Made by a program: the position numbers and the translations under genes | The notes under the pieces: model-generated | Seen by the model: only the letters and a program-made list of their open reading frames with translations | The model's database searches: none | Told to the model about the DNA's origin: nothing | In this document: positions 51,977 to 64,000 of the stretch, one piece after another | Layout of the letters: each line of letters starts with the position of its first letter | Numbering within the stretch: the first letter of the stretch is position 1 | Source of the DNA: Littorina saxatilis | Taxonomy: Eukaryota; Mollusca; Gastropoda; Littorinimorpha; Littorinidae | Assembly (NCBI RefSeq): GCF_037325665.1 | Contig: NC_090253.1 | Span: forward strand, 22,212,139-22,276,138 | Direction: 5' to 3' | Length of the DNA stretch: 64,000 nt

Positions 51977-52832
51977 ACAAGTCGCGTAAGGCGAAATTAC
52001 TACATTTAGTCAAGCTGTCGAACTCACGGGATGAAACTGAACGCACTGTATTTTTTCACCAAGACAGTACAGCTTCGTCAATCCCCGCGTGAAGGAAATC
52101 GCTCACATCCCACGTGCAAAACGTAGTGATATTGACACGCCAGATTGGCGCGGTAGCGTATTGTGCTTAGCAGGAGAGCGCGCTTTTCTGTATTCTTGTT
52201 AACTTTCTGAGCTTGTTTTGAATCCAACCTATCATATCTATATGTTTTGGGAATCAGGAAATGATAAAGAATAAGATGAAATCATTTTTGGATCCATTTC
52301 TTAAATTTTAATCGTAAGATTAATTAATCAATTTTCGTTAATTGTGATCACATTTTAAGAGTAATCATGACATATGTATATATTTTTAGATTCAGAATGT
52401 GATGAAGAATATGATGCAATCAATTTTAAATCTGTTTGCGAAAAATCAATTTTAATGACAACTTTAATTAGCAAACTCATTAATTAATTTTTAAGCCTTC
52501 AAGCTGAAATGCAATACCAAAGTCCGGGCTTCGTCGAAGATTACTTGACCAAAATTTCAACTAATTTGGTTGAAAAATGAGAGCGTGACAGTGCCGCCTC
52601 AACTTTCACGAAAAGCCGGATATGACGTCATCAAAGACATTTATCAAATAAATGAAAAAAACGTCTGGAGATACAATACTCAGGATCTCTCACGTCAAGT
52701 TTCATGAAGATCGGTCCAGTAGTTTTCTCTGAATCGCTCTACACACACACACACACACATACACCACACCCTCGTCTCGATTCCCCCCTCTGCGTTAAAA
52801 CATTTAGTCAAAACTTGACTAAATGTAAAAAG
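51977..52832 (+). mobile_element. Dispersed repeat family R1, copy D
   Basis: It has the same start as copy C and the intact terminal hairpin ACATTTAGTCAA-AAC-TTGACTAAATGT at about 52799-52826. It differs from C by many substitutions and indels, so the pair is not a recent duplication. No CTRR Helitron end and no coding sequence were seen. Confidence 0.88.
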
Positions 52833-53199
52833 ATACTGAAGAAACAGAATTGCAAGACTATGACAGTCATGTTCGGAACTGAACCAAATACTCATTTTCA
52901 GAAGTTTGCTCTCAACATTCACAGCTTTTCTTGGTAGAAAAAGAGGAGTAAACTTGTACATTTCAGAGAAAGAGGAGATACAATTATATTTGACATGGTA
53001 CATCAGTATCAATGTTTGGAGTACGTCCTACTGCTTATTTCTTTAACAAAACTTAGCATGTGTAAATCCGTACACAACCCAAGACAAAGGTAGGAGACGG
53101 ACATGCATCACTTACACACAAAACAGAGCTGTGCTCCATCTCCATACTCTCATAGCAACTACGTAAGAATCGTTCCGCTAAATTTCCGACCTGATTTTT

Positions 53200-53344
53200 A
53201 CACCTTCGTACATGCGCAGAGAGACTGCGCAGGCGACAACCGCAAGGCAGATTTGAACCAAATGTTTACAAATGACAGTGTGCAAGCTCTTCTTTCTTGC
53301 AATATTCAGCGACGAAACTGCACAGTGCGCTTGACCTCGAATTG
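53200..53344 (+). promoter_or_regulatory. Possible promoter and 5' exon of a downstream gene
   Basis: CATGCGCAGAGAGACTGCGC at 53211-53230 has two TGCGCA-type half sites like those of NRF-1. The GC-richer stretch that follows ends in a good donor, TTG|GTGAGC, at 53345. With the coding exon at 58722 this suggests a + strand gene whose 5'UTR exon ends at 53344. This is inferred; no transcript evidence is available here. Confidence 0.35.
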
Positions 53345-54294
53345 GTGAGCTATCCATCTTAATTTGTTCTCCTTTTTTTTCTAAAAAAGAGCTAGGTTCG
53401 CGTTATTCTAGGCTTGTTTTTTGCAAATGTGTCTACACTAATACATTGTTGGCGTCTGCTACGGTGTTGAAATCAGAGGCTTAATTTGATAATGAGATGA
53501 GTTTCCTGCAAAAAAAAGGTACTTTAGAGAACGATCTGATAGTGTTTTGAATCCAAATTTTGCCCATGTGTTTATGAAACGGTCGCCAAGAGTCGTAATC
53601 ATGTTCGTTTTCGGTGTGCACTCATCTGGAAAGATTAAGAAAGCAGTGTCGTTTCACTGCCTTCACGGACGGTTCTCCAGTTACGGTCAAGGTGTCACTG
53701 TCAGTCTCAGGACACTTAACTCCTGTGTCCCAGTCCCACTGTCAACATCTACTTTCTTGTCAGAGTGTGTCCCTCTTAGACCAACCTGACATACCTGCGT
53801 GGGGGGACATTTATATTAAAGAAGAGTTTTCTCTCGTCTGGCGAATGTCATTGTCCCTTCTCTGTGAACACTTCCTATAATCGATGTTGTCTGCTGCAGT
53901 CCACATCGATCACCCCAGCTGATGCACATAACAGAAATTCCTTTTCCCACATTGCAAGCACGTGTTGCCTAAATGTGAATGAGTAATATTAATGTAGCAG
54001 CAGTTCTCAAAATAAGTGATTGTATCATACATCATTACAATTACATAGATATGATACAGTATACATTATTCCCTTTTCCATCAGCATACCAGTTGCACTG
54101 TATCACCTGCAGTTGTTACCAGTAGCCCCTAGTCTTTTATCATCTGCAGTAATCAGACGGATGGGAAGAGTGAAGTTGAAGCACATATTGTTGGTAAGTT
54201 TAACAAAAAAAATCGGATTGAAAAGTCAGCAGTGGCTGGATGGGTATAGGCTGCAGATTTGTGTAACCAGTTTGTCGCGATAGGTACAAAATCT

Positions 54295-54678
54295 GACGGG
54301 TGGGGTGGTAAGACGTCGGCCTCTTAATCGGAAGGTCGAGGGTTCGAATCCCGGCCACGGCCACCTGGTGTGTTAAGTGTGGAGATTTTTCCGATATCCC
54401 AGGTCAACTTATGTGCAGACCTGCTAGTGGCTTATCCCCCTTTGTGTGTACACGCAAGCACAATACCAAGTGCGCACGGAAAAATCCTGTAATCCATGTC
54501 AGAATTCGGTGGGTTATAGAAACACGAACATACTCAGCATGCTTCCTCCGAAAGCGGCGTATGGCTGCCTTAATGGCGGGGTAAAAACGGTCATACACGT
54601 AAAATTCCACTCGTGCGAAAACACAAGTGTACGTGGGAGTTTTAGCCCACGAACGCAGAAGAAGAAGAAGAAGAAAAA
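54295..54678 (+). mobile_element. tRNA-derived SINE, head type 1
   Basis: It is flanked by GTACAAAATC at 54284-54293 and 54679-54688. B box GAGGGTTCGAATCCC. The tail is (GAA)n. Confidence 0.9.
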
Positions 54679-55556
54679 GTACAAAATCCCATCCGGGCCA
54701 TCGTAGATAAAACTTCATGCATACTCTGGAATGCATAAATGTATCACTATCAGTGATAAATGCATGTGCGGCATAATGTTGGCTGAGGTTAAAGGCTGGA
54801 GGTTGTTAGAACTAGAAAGAAGGTATTCTGTTTTGAATTTGATGAAAAGTTAATTTGAGTTTTGACGTAATGATCATTTCTACTAATTCTGGAAGAAAAA
54901 AAATGTTAATTTGCTTTTCTTTAGAATACAATGGAATGATGAAAGAACAGAATTATGACACTGACAGTTGGATGAAGGGGAAGCAGGGATTCATTTGAAG
55001 TGGAAAATACAGGTATATTGATATGTGGAATGAATACATGTACTTACATATTATTTTTGTTGTGTTGGTTCAAGCATTTGATAGACATTGATCAATCCTA
55101 AGTAAAACTTCAAGGACATGACAAACTGTGGGAAGTACATCAATCTTCACACAGAGGCACTGACAAGGCATTTATTCATTTATTTTCAGATACCCAGAAC
55201 AGAGGGCTTCCTGTAATAGGTTTATACAGTGATACGGCCTTTTCGAATCGTCACCCACTCTTTCGCAGACTTTCTGTTCATTGTCTCAAAATGTACCTCA
55301 ATTTTAAAATTATCTCCCGTTTTAGGTCTGTTTTTATTTGAGTTTTGGAGGTCTTAAAAGGAGGTTCAACTGTAGTTACTGTGTATATAAAATTATATAT
55401 TTGCTGCGTGAGTGTGTTGGTGGTCCCTTGATGTCCTTGTCAGTGGTGGCTGCATTGGCCTGACAGTGACAGCTTATAACCGCTGTCCCCCCAGATATGA
55501 TGGATAGGGGTGTAGCATGACAAAAGGCAATCAGGCAACAAGACAGCCAAGCAGAT

Positions 55557-55735
55557 ACAGTGGAACCCCCCTTTTAGGACCCCCAATTTAAGACTTACCT
55601 ACTTGTAAGGCTGTGCTTTACCAGATTTTCTGTTCATAACAGCTGTAAAAAATATCTCCATCTAAAGACTCCTGCCTCTAAGACCCAATTTTCTCTGAGT
55701 TTTGGTGGCTTTAGTAGAGATGTTTCACTGTAGTA
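55557..55735. mobile_element. MITE-like element with TACAGTG ends
   Basis: It starts TACAGTGGAACCCCC and ends TTTCACTGTA. The interior has mirrored TCTAAGACCCAATTTT-type sequence. A related fragment lies at about 55290-55380 (GAGTTTTGGAGGTCTTAAAA to CAACTGTA). Confidence 0.55.
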
Positions 55736-57628
55736 GTTGTCTGTGACTGGAAACATGGCTGGGCCCTTCAGTCTGGCTGTGCTGCGTTGTAGTGGGGGCA
55801 AAAAAGAGGAAATGCATTTGTGCTGCTGCTTGCGTAATGATAACACCAGTAGTAGAATGTCTGCACATCAGTTCAAGTACGTGTAGTAAATGAATTTGGC
55901 CTTCGTAAGCATTTGCAGGGCTGAAAGTTACCATCAGGAAATCCAGAATTCCGGAACAAAGAAAAGATTTCCTTGTATATATTTCCTGATTGTCAAACCA
56001 TCCATTATGTAAAAATCATTAATCTAGGAACTCTTGGAAAAAGATCGTCTTGTCCTCTAGCTCTCTGCAGATTTTCCTGACATTTGAAGTCTCAACTTTT
56101 ACCAGACAATAATGTATGTTGTTTCACGAAGATGTGTGGAATTCTGTTATGTCCAATCTTAACTAGTTTTAGCTCATGAAATTGACAGCAATCAAAAGCT
56201 CCTTAACTGAGTTATCACGTTTAACTAGAATTTGTATACAAATTGTTAGCAAACTTGTAAAAGGAGTGACAATGAAATGAAATGGAATCACCTTGAGGAA
56301 AAAGAACAAATTATGTTTTCAGCTAAATAAAATTGTACACAATGTGGCATTTTCTGTCATTCAAAATCAGAATCATGACATGTGTGTGCAGCTGTTAAGA
56401 GAGTCTTTCAGGCCTGGGGGGGGTCTTATACATGTAATAACAAAGGAATAAGGGAGTGTTTTGAGCACAGCTAGTATATTTTGCGGTCTCAGTTGACTGT
56501 CTTTGTTTGGTTTGGCACAGCTTGTGCAATGTGTGGTGTGCACGTTATCTCTCAAATGTGCATTCACAGGTGTGTATAGACCTGTACTGGGAAGTGTCGA
56601 GAGTATTAGTGAGATTGAGGACTGTGCTTTGTGATTGCCTCTTTTCTATACCAGGCACAACATGATTTATTGGACTAGCTGAAAAGCTTGGTCCTTCATG
56701 TCAGTTGTCATTCTCTGTAGAATTGCCAGAATTGTTTATAGGTGCCTGTGTTGTAAGGAAGGTAATGTAAGAAAAGGTATGTATATGAGGATGGCAAATA
56801 TGTGGTTGATACACAGGGTTTATTTATATATAAGGCATTTGTCATTGTTACATTGACGTCTGAATTGACTGCTTACAAGTTGTGAATTCCACTAATTCAA
56901 AAGACTGTTGGATTTGTGATAGATTGGACATGGCCTAATTGCGCTGATTTATCAATCTGAACATTATAACTGTTGTTATTATGAATCATTGGTTGTATAA
57001 TATACTGTGTATTGATTGTGGCATAACACTAATCAGATTCGTTCTGATAACTAACACTTGCAAAGAATGAAGATTACTTTGTCATGCAGACACTGAAAAA
57101 CATGAGCGCATGCACGTTAACAGACAGACACATTTCATCAAGCAATGTGTAAATCAGTGCAGGAGGTTAATTTTTTCAATAAAACAGTACATTTGTATCA
57201 GAAAATGAACCTGGGAAATATTAGGCAATCCAGCTGTCTCTAAAATCTACTTGCGTCAAGACTCCTGAAGTTTTATTGACTAAGTCTTTGTTTATATCTC
57301 ACTGCCTAATGACGGATTTGCTCGAACAATATAATGTCACGTCAGTACATTTATTTCTGTTTTAGATAAATAAATAAAAAGTTGGTTGGGAAATGTTTGT
57401 TATGTTGTTGTTGTTGTTTATTTAGTGGTCGTTGTTTTAATTAAAGATAACACGCCATGTCTTTTGTCTGCCTGACAGAATTGAAGAAGTTTTACAAAGT
57501 GCAAATCAGATGTTTTTCCCCCTGAACAGTTGGTATGGGTGGAGGTTTCTCCCATGGTAAAAGGCGTGCCACTGAGAGTGTTATTATGATAAGCAGTGCG
57601 GAGGACCATGCAAAATGGCTATAAGGCC

Positions 57629-57850
57629 TTAAAAAAAAATAGGTGTGGTTACGGTAACCCGACCTACCCTATTTTTAGGGGCCGATCCTATAACTTTTTA
57701 TTACATTTGTAAAAAAAACGAGTGCAAAAAACGCAATGAAAGCGAAAGCGCCGTCGCACACTTATTTCCCTGTCAAGTAGGTTTAATTTGTACACATTAG
57801 AAAAAAAAGTTAAAAAAAAAAAAAAAAAGTGTTGGGAAAACTGTTTAGTC
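57629..57850. repeat. Repeat with GGTTACGGTAACC palindrome
   Basis: The 13-base palindrome at about 57648-57660 is followed by CGACCTACCCTATTTTTAGG and A-rich tracts. It probably belongs to a dispersed family, but only one copy is in the window. Confidence 0.3.
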
Positions 57851-58428
57851 AGCTTTGAATGGGAGCATAAAGTTACTAGTTTTTGTAGACCGATGTACAA
57901 GGCTGAGCTGTAACATTGTCAGAGCTGAGTCTATGACATGATTCAGAGTTGTGCACGTTGGTTCAAGTGTTGATATTGAATTGGTGGTATTGTGTGGGTG
58001 GTCTTTCTGAAGATTTCCTTTTCTGTGAAATAGGGGTGTGCATGTGACTTGTACATTGTGATCGTTCCAGTGTAAATTTTGGATGGGTGGGGCAGAGAGC
58101 AATGTCTACATGTTATATTTATTTGTGCTACAATATAGAATGTGTTCAGGATGTGTTTGTGATATCTGGGTAAAACGAATTTGTCTTTGCGTCGTGGATA
58201 TAAATTGTGCAGGGAGGATTTTCTTTGATTTCTTGGATGCTTTTCCCATTCTGCATAGTCTATGACATCAGCAGCATATATATTTAAAGGTGCATTTTCT
58301 CAGGAACAGTTACTTCATGACCATCATTCACATTTTTCGTACCATTGGCAATATATATTAATTAACACGTATCTGAACTGTCGGCATTGTTGAAAGGTTA
58401 CTAAACTGTGACTGTCTCTGCTTTCCAG

Positions 58429-58787
58429 AGCCTGCCATACATTAACTTCAGAAATATGCTCCATCCACACTTTGAATATAGACACCACCACCTCCCCAAG
58501 CACCACCAGCACCACCCAACTCCCCTGGCTGGACTTGTACGTTGACGGACTTACCTGGACCACCACTATCTCAGCTGGAACTGAGTTACCGTTTCTCTGG
58601 AACTACTGGAGGAATCGTTTCTCTGAGCTGAGGATACTGAGTGGAAGTGGGAGGAACTACTTCCACTGACCTGTGATTGTTGACCTGATTCTGCTGGAGT
58701 AGGGGTTATTGTCTTGACTGCATGTCTGGCTGTCTGCCGTCGCTCGGCTGCCTCGGGAAGGACAAACGGCCTCGCCGAAAGGACAAG
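58429..58787 (+). CDS. Unidentified gene: exon with 5'UTR and first 22 codons
   Basis: An acceptor (CTGCTTTCCAG) ends at 58428 and a donor GTAATA begins at 58788. The ATG at 58722 opens MSGCLPSLGCLGKDK followed by a basic RPRRKDK stretch, and the frame stays open to the donor at phase 0. The GC content of the coding part is higher than around it. A Cys-rich then Lys/Arg-rich N-terminus is typical of membrane-associated signalling proteins, but I do not recognise the gene and assign no function. No further exon was identified up to 64000. Confidence 0.45.
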
Positions 58788-61700
58788 GTAATAAGCTTGA
58801 CAGTTTGTGTCGTGTCACGCTGTGTGTGTTTGTAAATGTGTGTAATCTCTGTTTCAGATGAATAAAAATAAATTAAGATTTTGGAGTGGTGCAAGTGTAG
58901 GTGCTGGTTACTTTGACTTACAGAAGTCATGTTGAAAAAGGCAAAGGGAGTTACAGTACTTGAACGTTATCTAGAGACAGGTCCCCTCAGATTAGATTGC
59001 TAGAAAGAGCAAACCAACTGCGTCTCAGGAGATTGACATGTACTGTGTGTAATCAAATGGTTTTTTTATCCGTGGTTGTGCACTTTGAAACCACAAGTGG
59101 GCATGTTTCCCCCTTTTGTAAAAAAAACCATATATGTCTGTTGACTTTGCTCTCTGCATTGCTGTGTCACTGTTCTAGCTGACAGTGGTACATCTGTTCA
59201 GTTATTTTTGTGACACCCACTCTAGAGCTTTTGATGTGAAATCCCATTACTGTATTTCTTTTCCTTACATGTCTCTGGAAAACAGACACGAAGTAGAGTA
59301 CAAAACTTCATTGCATTCTAATAGTAAAAACATTATTTTGTTCAGTCGAGACTTGCATGATTGTCTCTTAACTCAGGGCTATGTAGTTTTTCTTTAGTGA
59401 TGTTACACACAAAAATGTCAGTCAGAATTTCAGGTTGAACATAAATTTAAAACATTTGTGAAACTTTGTGTTTTGTAGGTTGATTGTTTGTTTGGTACAA
59501 CCCCAGCATTGCTGTACATTTGCAGCATGTCTGTGTGTGTATGTGCGTGCGTGAGTGCTGGCATGATTTTACAGTCATGCAGGGAAAAGGTTAAGTTGAA
59601 ATTGTTTGCAGTCTAGTCTAAATCATGCACACGTATAAGAAAAGTATAAGGGGAACAACCTGTGTGGAAATTAGTGAGAGAATAGTTACGGTTACTTCCC
59701 TTGGTGCCTGTTTATTGAAGACTCTCAAACAAAACACAATGTAATTGTAAAAGAGATCAGAATGGAGAAATTAAGATTCTGTGTTAACTGTTATGTTATT
59801 TTCCTAAACCAAATTGGCATTTGATCAAAGAATAATATTGGTAAGACTTGATGTCTGAACAGGACCCACATTAATTTTCTTCAGGTTTCACAATAATCTG
59901 CTCATTAACTATTTCTGCTGGAGCATTAAACATGTTCTGACATAGGTTTTATCTCTCAATAACTGTAAAACTAAAAGCCTTTATCTGTGTATGAAAACAC
60001 GGAAGACACTCTTCTCTGAGGGGCTCCTACAAGGCTAAAGTGGAGTGGATAGGAATTTCTGCCTGGTAGCAGTACATGTACTTCAAACACAGCAGGGAGC
60101 TGGTTACTTATCTGCAGTACAGATTGCAGCCAAATGGTCTTGATAAAAGCTACAACATGTGTTCTACCTGGACAGGATTTCTCAAGGGCTAGCAAAATGT
60201 CCTCCCAAGTTACATTGCACCTGACTCTCCTCAAAAAGTTGAAAGGCACCCCTCCCCCCCCCCCCCCCCTTTTTTTTTTAACCAAGCCCCCATCTTCCTA
60301 TCTGGTAGTCTTCATACTTCATAAACTGTATGCTCAGACGTGGTACCTCTCCCCGATTTCGCAGAAAGAAGCGAAGGTACACACATTTCCTAAAGCTTTG
60401 ACTGTCTTTGTATAATTGCTTCAGGAGAAGGGCAGAAGAGTTTTTTAAAGTTTTGAGGAAAACTTCTCTCAGCCCAGTACCACGCCTGATGTTTCTGATT
60501 CGATTCAAGGGGGAGGAGTGTGCTTTGAGAGAACCTGGTAAATTTTTTTCATAGTTCATTTAATTTTTTCCTTTGAAAAAACAACAAATCTGTGTTTTAA
60601 CTGGACGTTAACATTTCACTGACTTGGACGTTCTTCTGCAGCTACCACTTCTGTTGAGTCTCCATGGCAGAGGTGTGTATGAACTTGTTCTGGAAGAAAA
60701 GGAGAGAAAAAAAAACACAGAAAAGAAGCCATCCTTTTTTTTTTTTCGTTTATCGTTCCTTGTTGCATTTGAAGTTGTTATGTTTGCATTATTGGTGCCA
60801 TTCTGTTGTACAGCTAATCACCAGACCTGTTTCACCCCCGTTCACTCATTCACCAGGGCATGCATCACAGCACGGTACCCTTGTCTACAAGTCCCTTTGC
60901 TTGTTCTTTTGCTTCCTTACTTTCCTCTTTTTGGACATATGAGTCCAAGGGTGAAACCACATACACATGTCTGAAAAGGCAGGATTCCTGAAAATGGCTT
61001 AGTCATTCTCCGGAGATTCTGGAAATGGTAACCAAAATTCCCAGTGTTTTTGAAATATCCAGGTTTCACCCTATCCTATGGAAGACTGCTTACTCTATAA
61101 TTATGGTTTTTGACAGGGTTTTGCACAGCTGCATACATATACCTACAGCCATTGTGCTGAGATTGGGAAAACATGTTTTAATGCAGTGTGGCTTTAGAGC
61201 AAAATAAAACAAACAAGAAAGCAATTCAAAGTCTGCAACTGTATGTTGGACAAAAGCATTAAATGATAAATGGAAAATTCAAAATCAAAATCCACATTGG
61301 GTTAAGAAAAAAAAAGGGGGGGGGGGTCATGGATTTGTAATGCTCACATAAATCTACAGGAAAGTAGCAGTAAAGTTGGTTTGCTGAGTGCTGTTTTTAA
61401 GCATACCATTTTATTGTTTTCTGTTGTGGCAGGGGATACAACTTCATTGCTTTCCGTTGAAAGTGTCAAACTGGAAAGATGTAACTTTAAAAGCTTCCTG
61501 CATTCGAAACAATTGTTCTACTGATCCTCGGGCTCAGTTTTTGGTACGGTAAATTACGTAAGTGAGATTAACAAGATTGACTCAAAGAGGAAAGAGAGAA
61601 GCATGGAGAGAACATTTGGTGATTTGGCTTCCATGTGGGGAACCATGCGTAAGCCAACCTATTTAATATTTATTCATTTCCCCTTTTCCTATACCTAACC

Positions 61701-64000
61701 CAACTCCAGTGATTTAACCCGCCAGAACAACCCTGGTTTTACCCTGGTTCTTGACTTCACATTTTCCCCTGGATTTTCCAATCCTTTATTTAACATAGAT
61801 CCACTTTGGAAAACATATTATTACCTGAGTTATTGCACTTTTGATTTAAAGAAATATAGATGCACATTGTAGCTGTGGTCAAGATTTAGTGTGCGAAGTC
61901 AGAAAGCAGTCGAGGCACACACAAAAATTTGTTTCGAAAGGCCCATTTTATTGAGAGAAATAAATTTGTTTGGCTTTTATATTTGGCACAAGACAAGTTT
62001 TAGGGTCAGGAAAAAAAATAGGGTTGGTTTTTCTAGGAAAAGGAAATTGATGTTCTCCCTTTGTTGCTCAGTATTAAGTTGAGACATATACATACATGTA
62101 GTCATTACATTTAAGTCATCATTTTCTATACTGGTGCAAAACTGAAAAGGTACTAGATAGCACAAGTTACGCTGTTCATGCCCTTCTGTGGGATCCGGAG
62201 TGTTTTAGATGTACACGGATACAAGGGAAAGTTCATTGGTTTGATAACCAGAACGTTTAGGGGGTTATGAGGGTTGTGTAGGTGTTATTATTTTAACAAC
62301 AAACGTGCAACCATATCATCCTATTCTGTCACAACTAACATATGTTGGAATGTTGTTCAAATACTCATGATGAAATGTAATCATTTAGCACTAGTTAAGA
62401 TCCACTTAATTTATTTTTTCTACTTGTGAATCCCAGACTAATAAGTAATAGCATGATTAAGTGATGTACTGATATCAATCATCCCAACCCATCTTCATTA
62501 ACAAAATTTGCAGGACACTGTTTCGTGTCAAATGTGATGCTGAGATGTGTTCCTCTATCATGCATGGTGACTAAGACCGTGAAAGAAAGTGTCATTTAAC
62601 TTTGAAACTTCCAAAGTCCTAGAAGACAACAAGTTTGTGATAAAAACTAATTGCAATAAATCTGGAATGGCACTGTGGAGAACAGAAATGTTTTTATTGT
62701 GTTTCACTTTAAACATCCATTCTTTAAAAATGTTTTTATCTGACCTTTTTAGGTTATGGATCATTAGTATTGCCTATTTTGAAAGCTTGATAAGCAAATC
62801 CGAATTGATGCCTACTTCTATTACTAGTATTTGATCTTCGTTTATTAATATTATGCCTTGTCAACTCCCAAAATTATGATGTTTTTTGCTTTGCTACTTC
62901 TTCAGCTTGAACTCTTCAACTTTTGCTACCCACATACATTACTATTGTGCAGATGTTCGGATTACATTGCATACTCACCAGTGGAGTTTTAAGTTCAGAC
63001 CATTGTGTCTATGCAAAAAAAAGACGACTGTGTCTGCATCTTTCTGTGTGTGTGTGTGTGTGGGGGGGGGGTGTCACCAGGTAGTAGTAGTAGTACAATG
63101 TAATACATGTAGATACAGTTGAGAAGATGGATTTTCTTTGGCTTTGATTTTGGAAATCAATTGCTGTTGTATAACTGCCTAAGTCTTCTCTTTACACATG
63201 CTTCCTGTTCTCATGTGGACCTTATATAAATCATTCAGCTATCACAGATCGTGCTTTAAAACTCATGACTTATTTTTCTCATTACATTACCCAAAGAAGG
63301 GAGGGGGAAAGAAAGCATTGATGTTGTCCCTGTTTGTAAGAAAAAAACCGGATTCAGTAATATGTGTTGGTAGTACACCATTGTTGCAGACTTGTAAGAA
63401 TTTGTTTCTTGGCCTTTTCTTCTTTTTTTTCAACTTAAAATTGTTAATCATCTTCTTTAGCTTAATACATTGAATGTGTATATTTGGTTTTAGGAAATAG
63501 TACAATGGTCATAAGAGTGATACATGTAGTTTCAAATGCCTTGTTGTCTGAATACATCAAGTGAGTGTTTATTTGTTGCCAAAACTGATGTGTTGTTTAT
63601 TTTGATATATATATATTTGTCACTGTATCGGTCACTGGCCTGAAGTATTTGTGTCATCTATGTATTTGTTGCACTTACACTTCTTGCGATGTTCTCTTTT
63701 CTTCTATTTGAACTGATAATTAATCAGTGTGTTCAAGGTAAGTGTTCACATTACTTACAGAGAGAACCATTTACTAAGAAGGCAAAAGAACAAGAGAGAG
63801 TGATAGAGAGAGAGAGAGAGATAATTTACGAGATAGTATTTACAGATGTGAGTCACAGTGAAGTGTTGTCGATGTTTGTGTTCAAAACCGCGGGTTCAGT
63901 CTAACCGCTGTCTAACAGTTATAATTATGAGGTCATCGCGATCTTTCTTTCACGTCAGGGTAACTATGACGTCATGGCATCGCTCACCCTGCTTTAGTAA
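58788..64000. other. No recognised gene or element
   Basis: The region is AT-rich with poly-A, poly-T and poly-G tracts and short TATA and GAGA runs (for example 63605-63616, 63805-63822). No coding exon, tRNA or complete repeat was recognised. If 58722 is a real start, this is probably its next intron. Confidence 0.4.

Larger units (their letters stand above)
53345..58428. other. Long stretch without recognised coding exons
   Basis: I see only repeats here (SINE at 54295, MITE at 55557, a palindrome-bearing repeat near 57630). If the flanking exon calls are right, it is the first intron of the downstream gene. Confidence 0.4.

Noticed and set aside
60624-60974. ORFs downstream of 60 kb as coding exons
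   Set aside because: They have no splice-consistent borders, poly-A/poly-T derived residue runs, and no family resemblance.

Overview
The window looks like nuclear DNA of a mollusc, most likely a marine gastropod of the periwinkle type. The evidence is a lophotrochozoan-like PRPF8 split by many short, TE-laden GT-AG introns, abundant (TG)n, (CT)n and poly-G tracts, tRNA-derived SINEs, and CR1/L2-, RTE- and Tc1-type elements. The species name is inference.

The one gene that can be followed from end to end is PRPF8, the U5 snRNP core protein of the spliceosome. It lies on the + strand from about 6985 (5'UTR exon) to about 50345 (poly(A) site). I placed 42 coding exons between the ATG at 7655 and the TAG at 49103-49105. 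Every junction is GT-AG. The exons sum to 7116 bases, an exact multiple of three, giving 2371 residues. Compared with remembered human PRPF8 (2335 aa), essentially all the excess is a longer Met/Pro/Gln-rich N-terminus.

Layout: 1-2685 is a nest of three mobile elements: a Tc1-like transposon (-) inserted at a TA inside a LINE reverse transcriptase (+), and an RTE-like LINE (-) inserted in the same LINE's 3' tail with a 14-base duplication. 2740-6430 holds microsatellites, a MITE, a 240-base tandem duplication, and a dispersed repeat interrupted by an L2/CR1-like LINE. 6910-7022 is the PRPF8 promoter and 5' exon. 7655-49105 is the PRPF8 coding region, with introns carrying SINEs with two kinds of head, two hAT-type MITEs, a 4.87-kb TTAA-flanked DNA transposon with a decayed minus-strand gene, a 181-base near-perfect palindrome, and a 2.6-kb pyrimidine satellite made of 3'-splice-site-like units. 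49106-50345 is the 3'UTR. 51130-52832 is a head-to-tail pair of the dispersed repeat. 53200-64000 has a NRF-1-like promoter, a possible 5' exon and one short coding exon of an unidentified gene; the rest looks intronic or intergenic.

Most striking are the architectural oddities inside a gene for the spliceosome's own catalytic scaffold: a triplicated 3' splice site ahead of exon 10, an intron filled with acceptor-like repeats, a tandem repeat in intron 35 carrying copies of that intron's own donor motif, and about a quarter of donors with the uncommon GTCAG form. There is a 200-base assembly gap (N) at 16301-16500, in intron 10.
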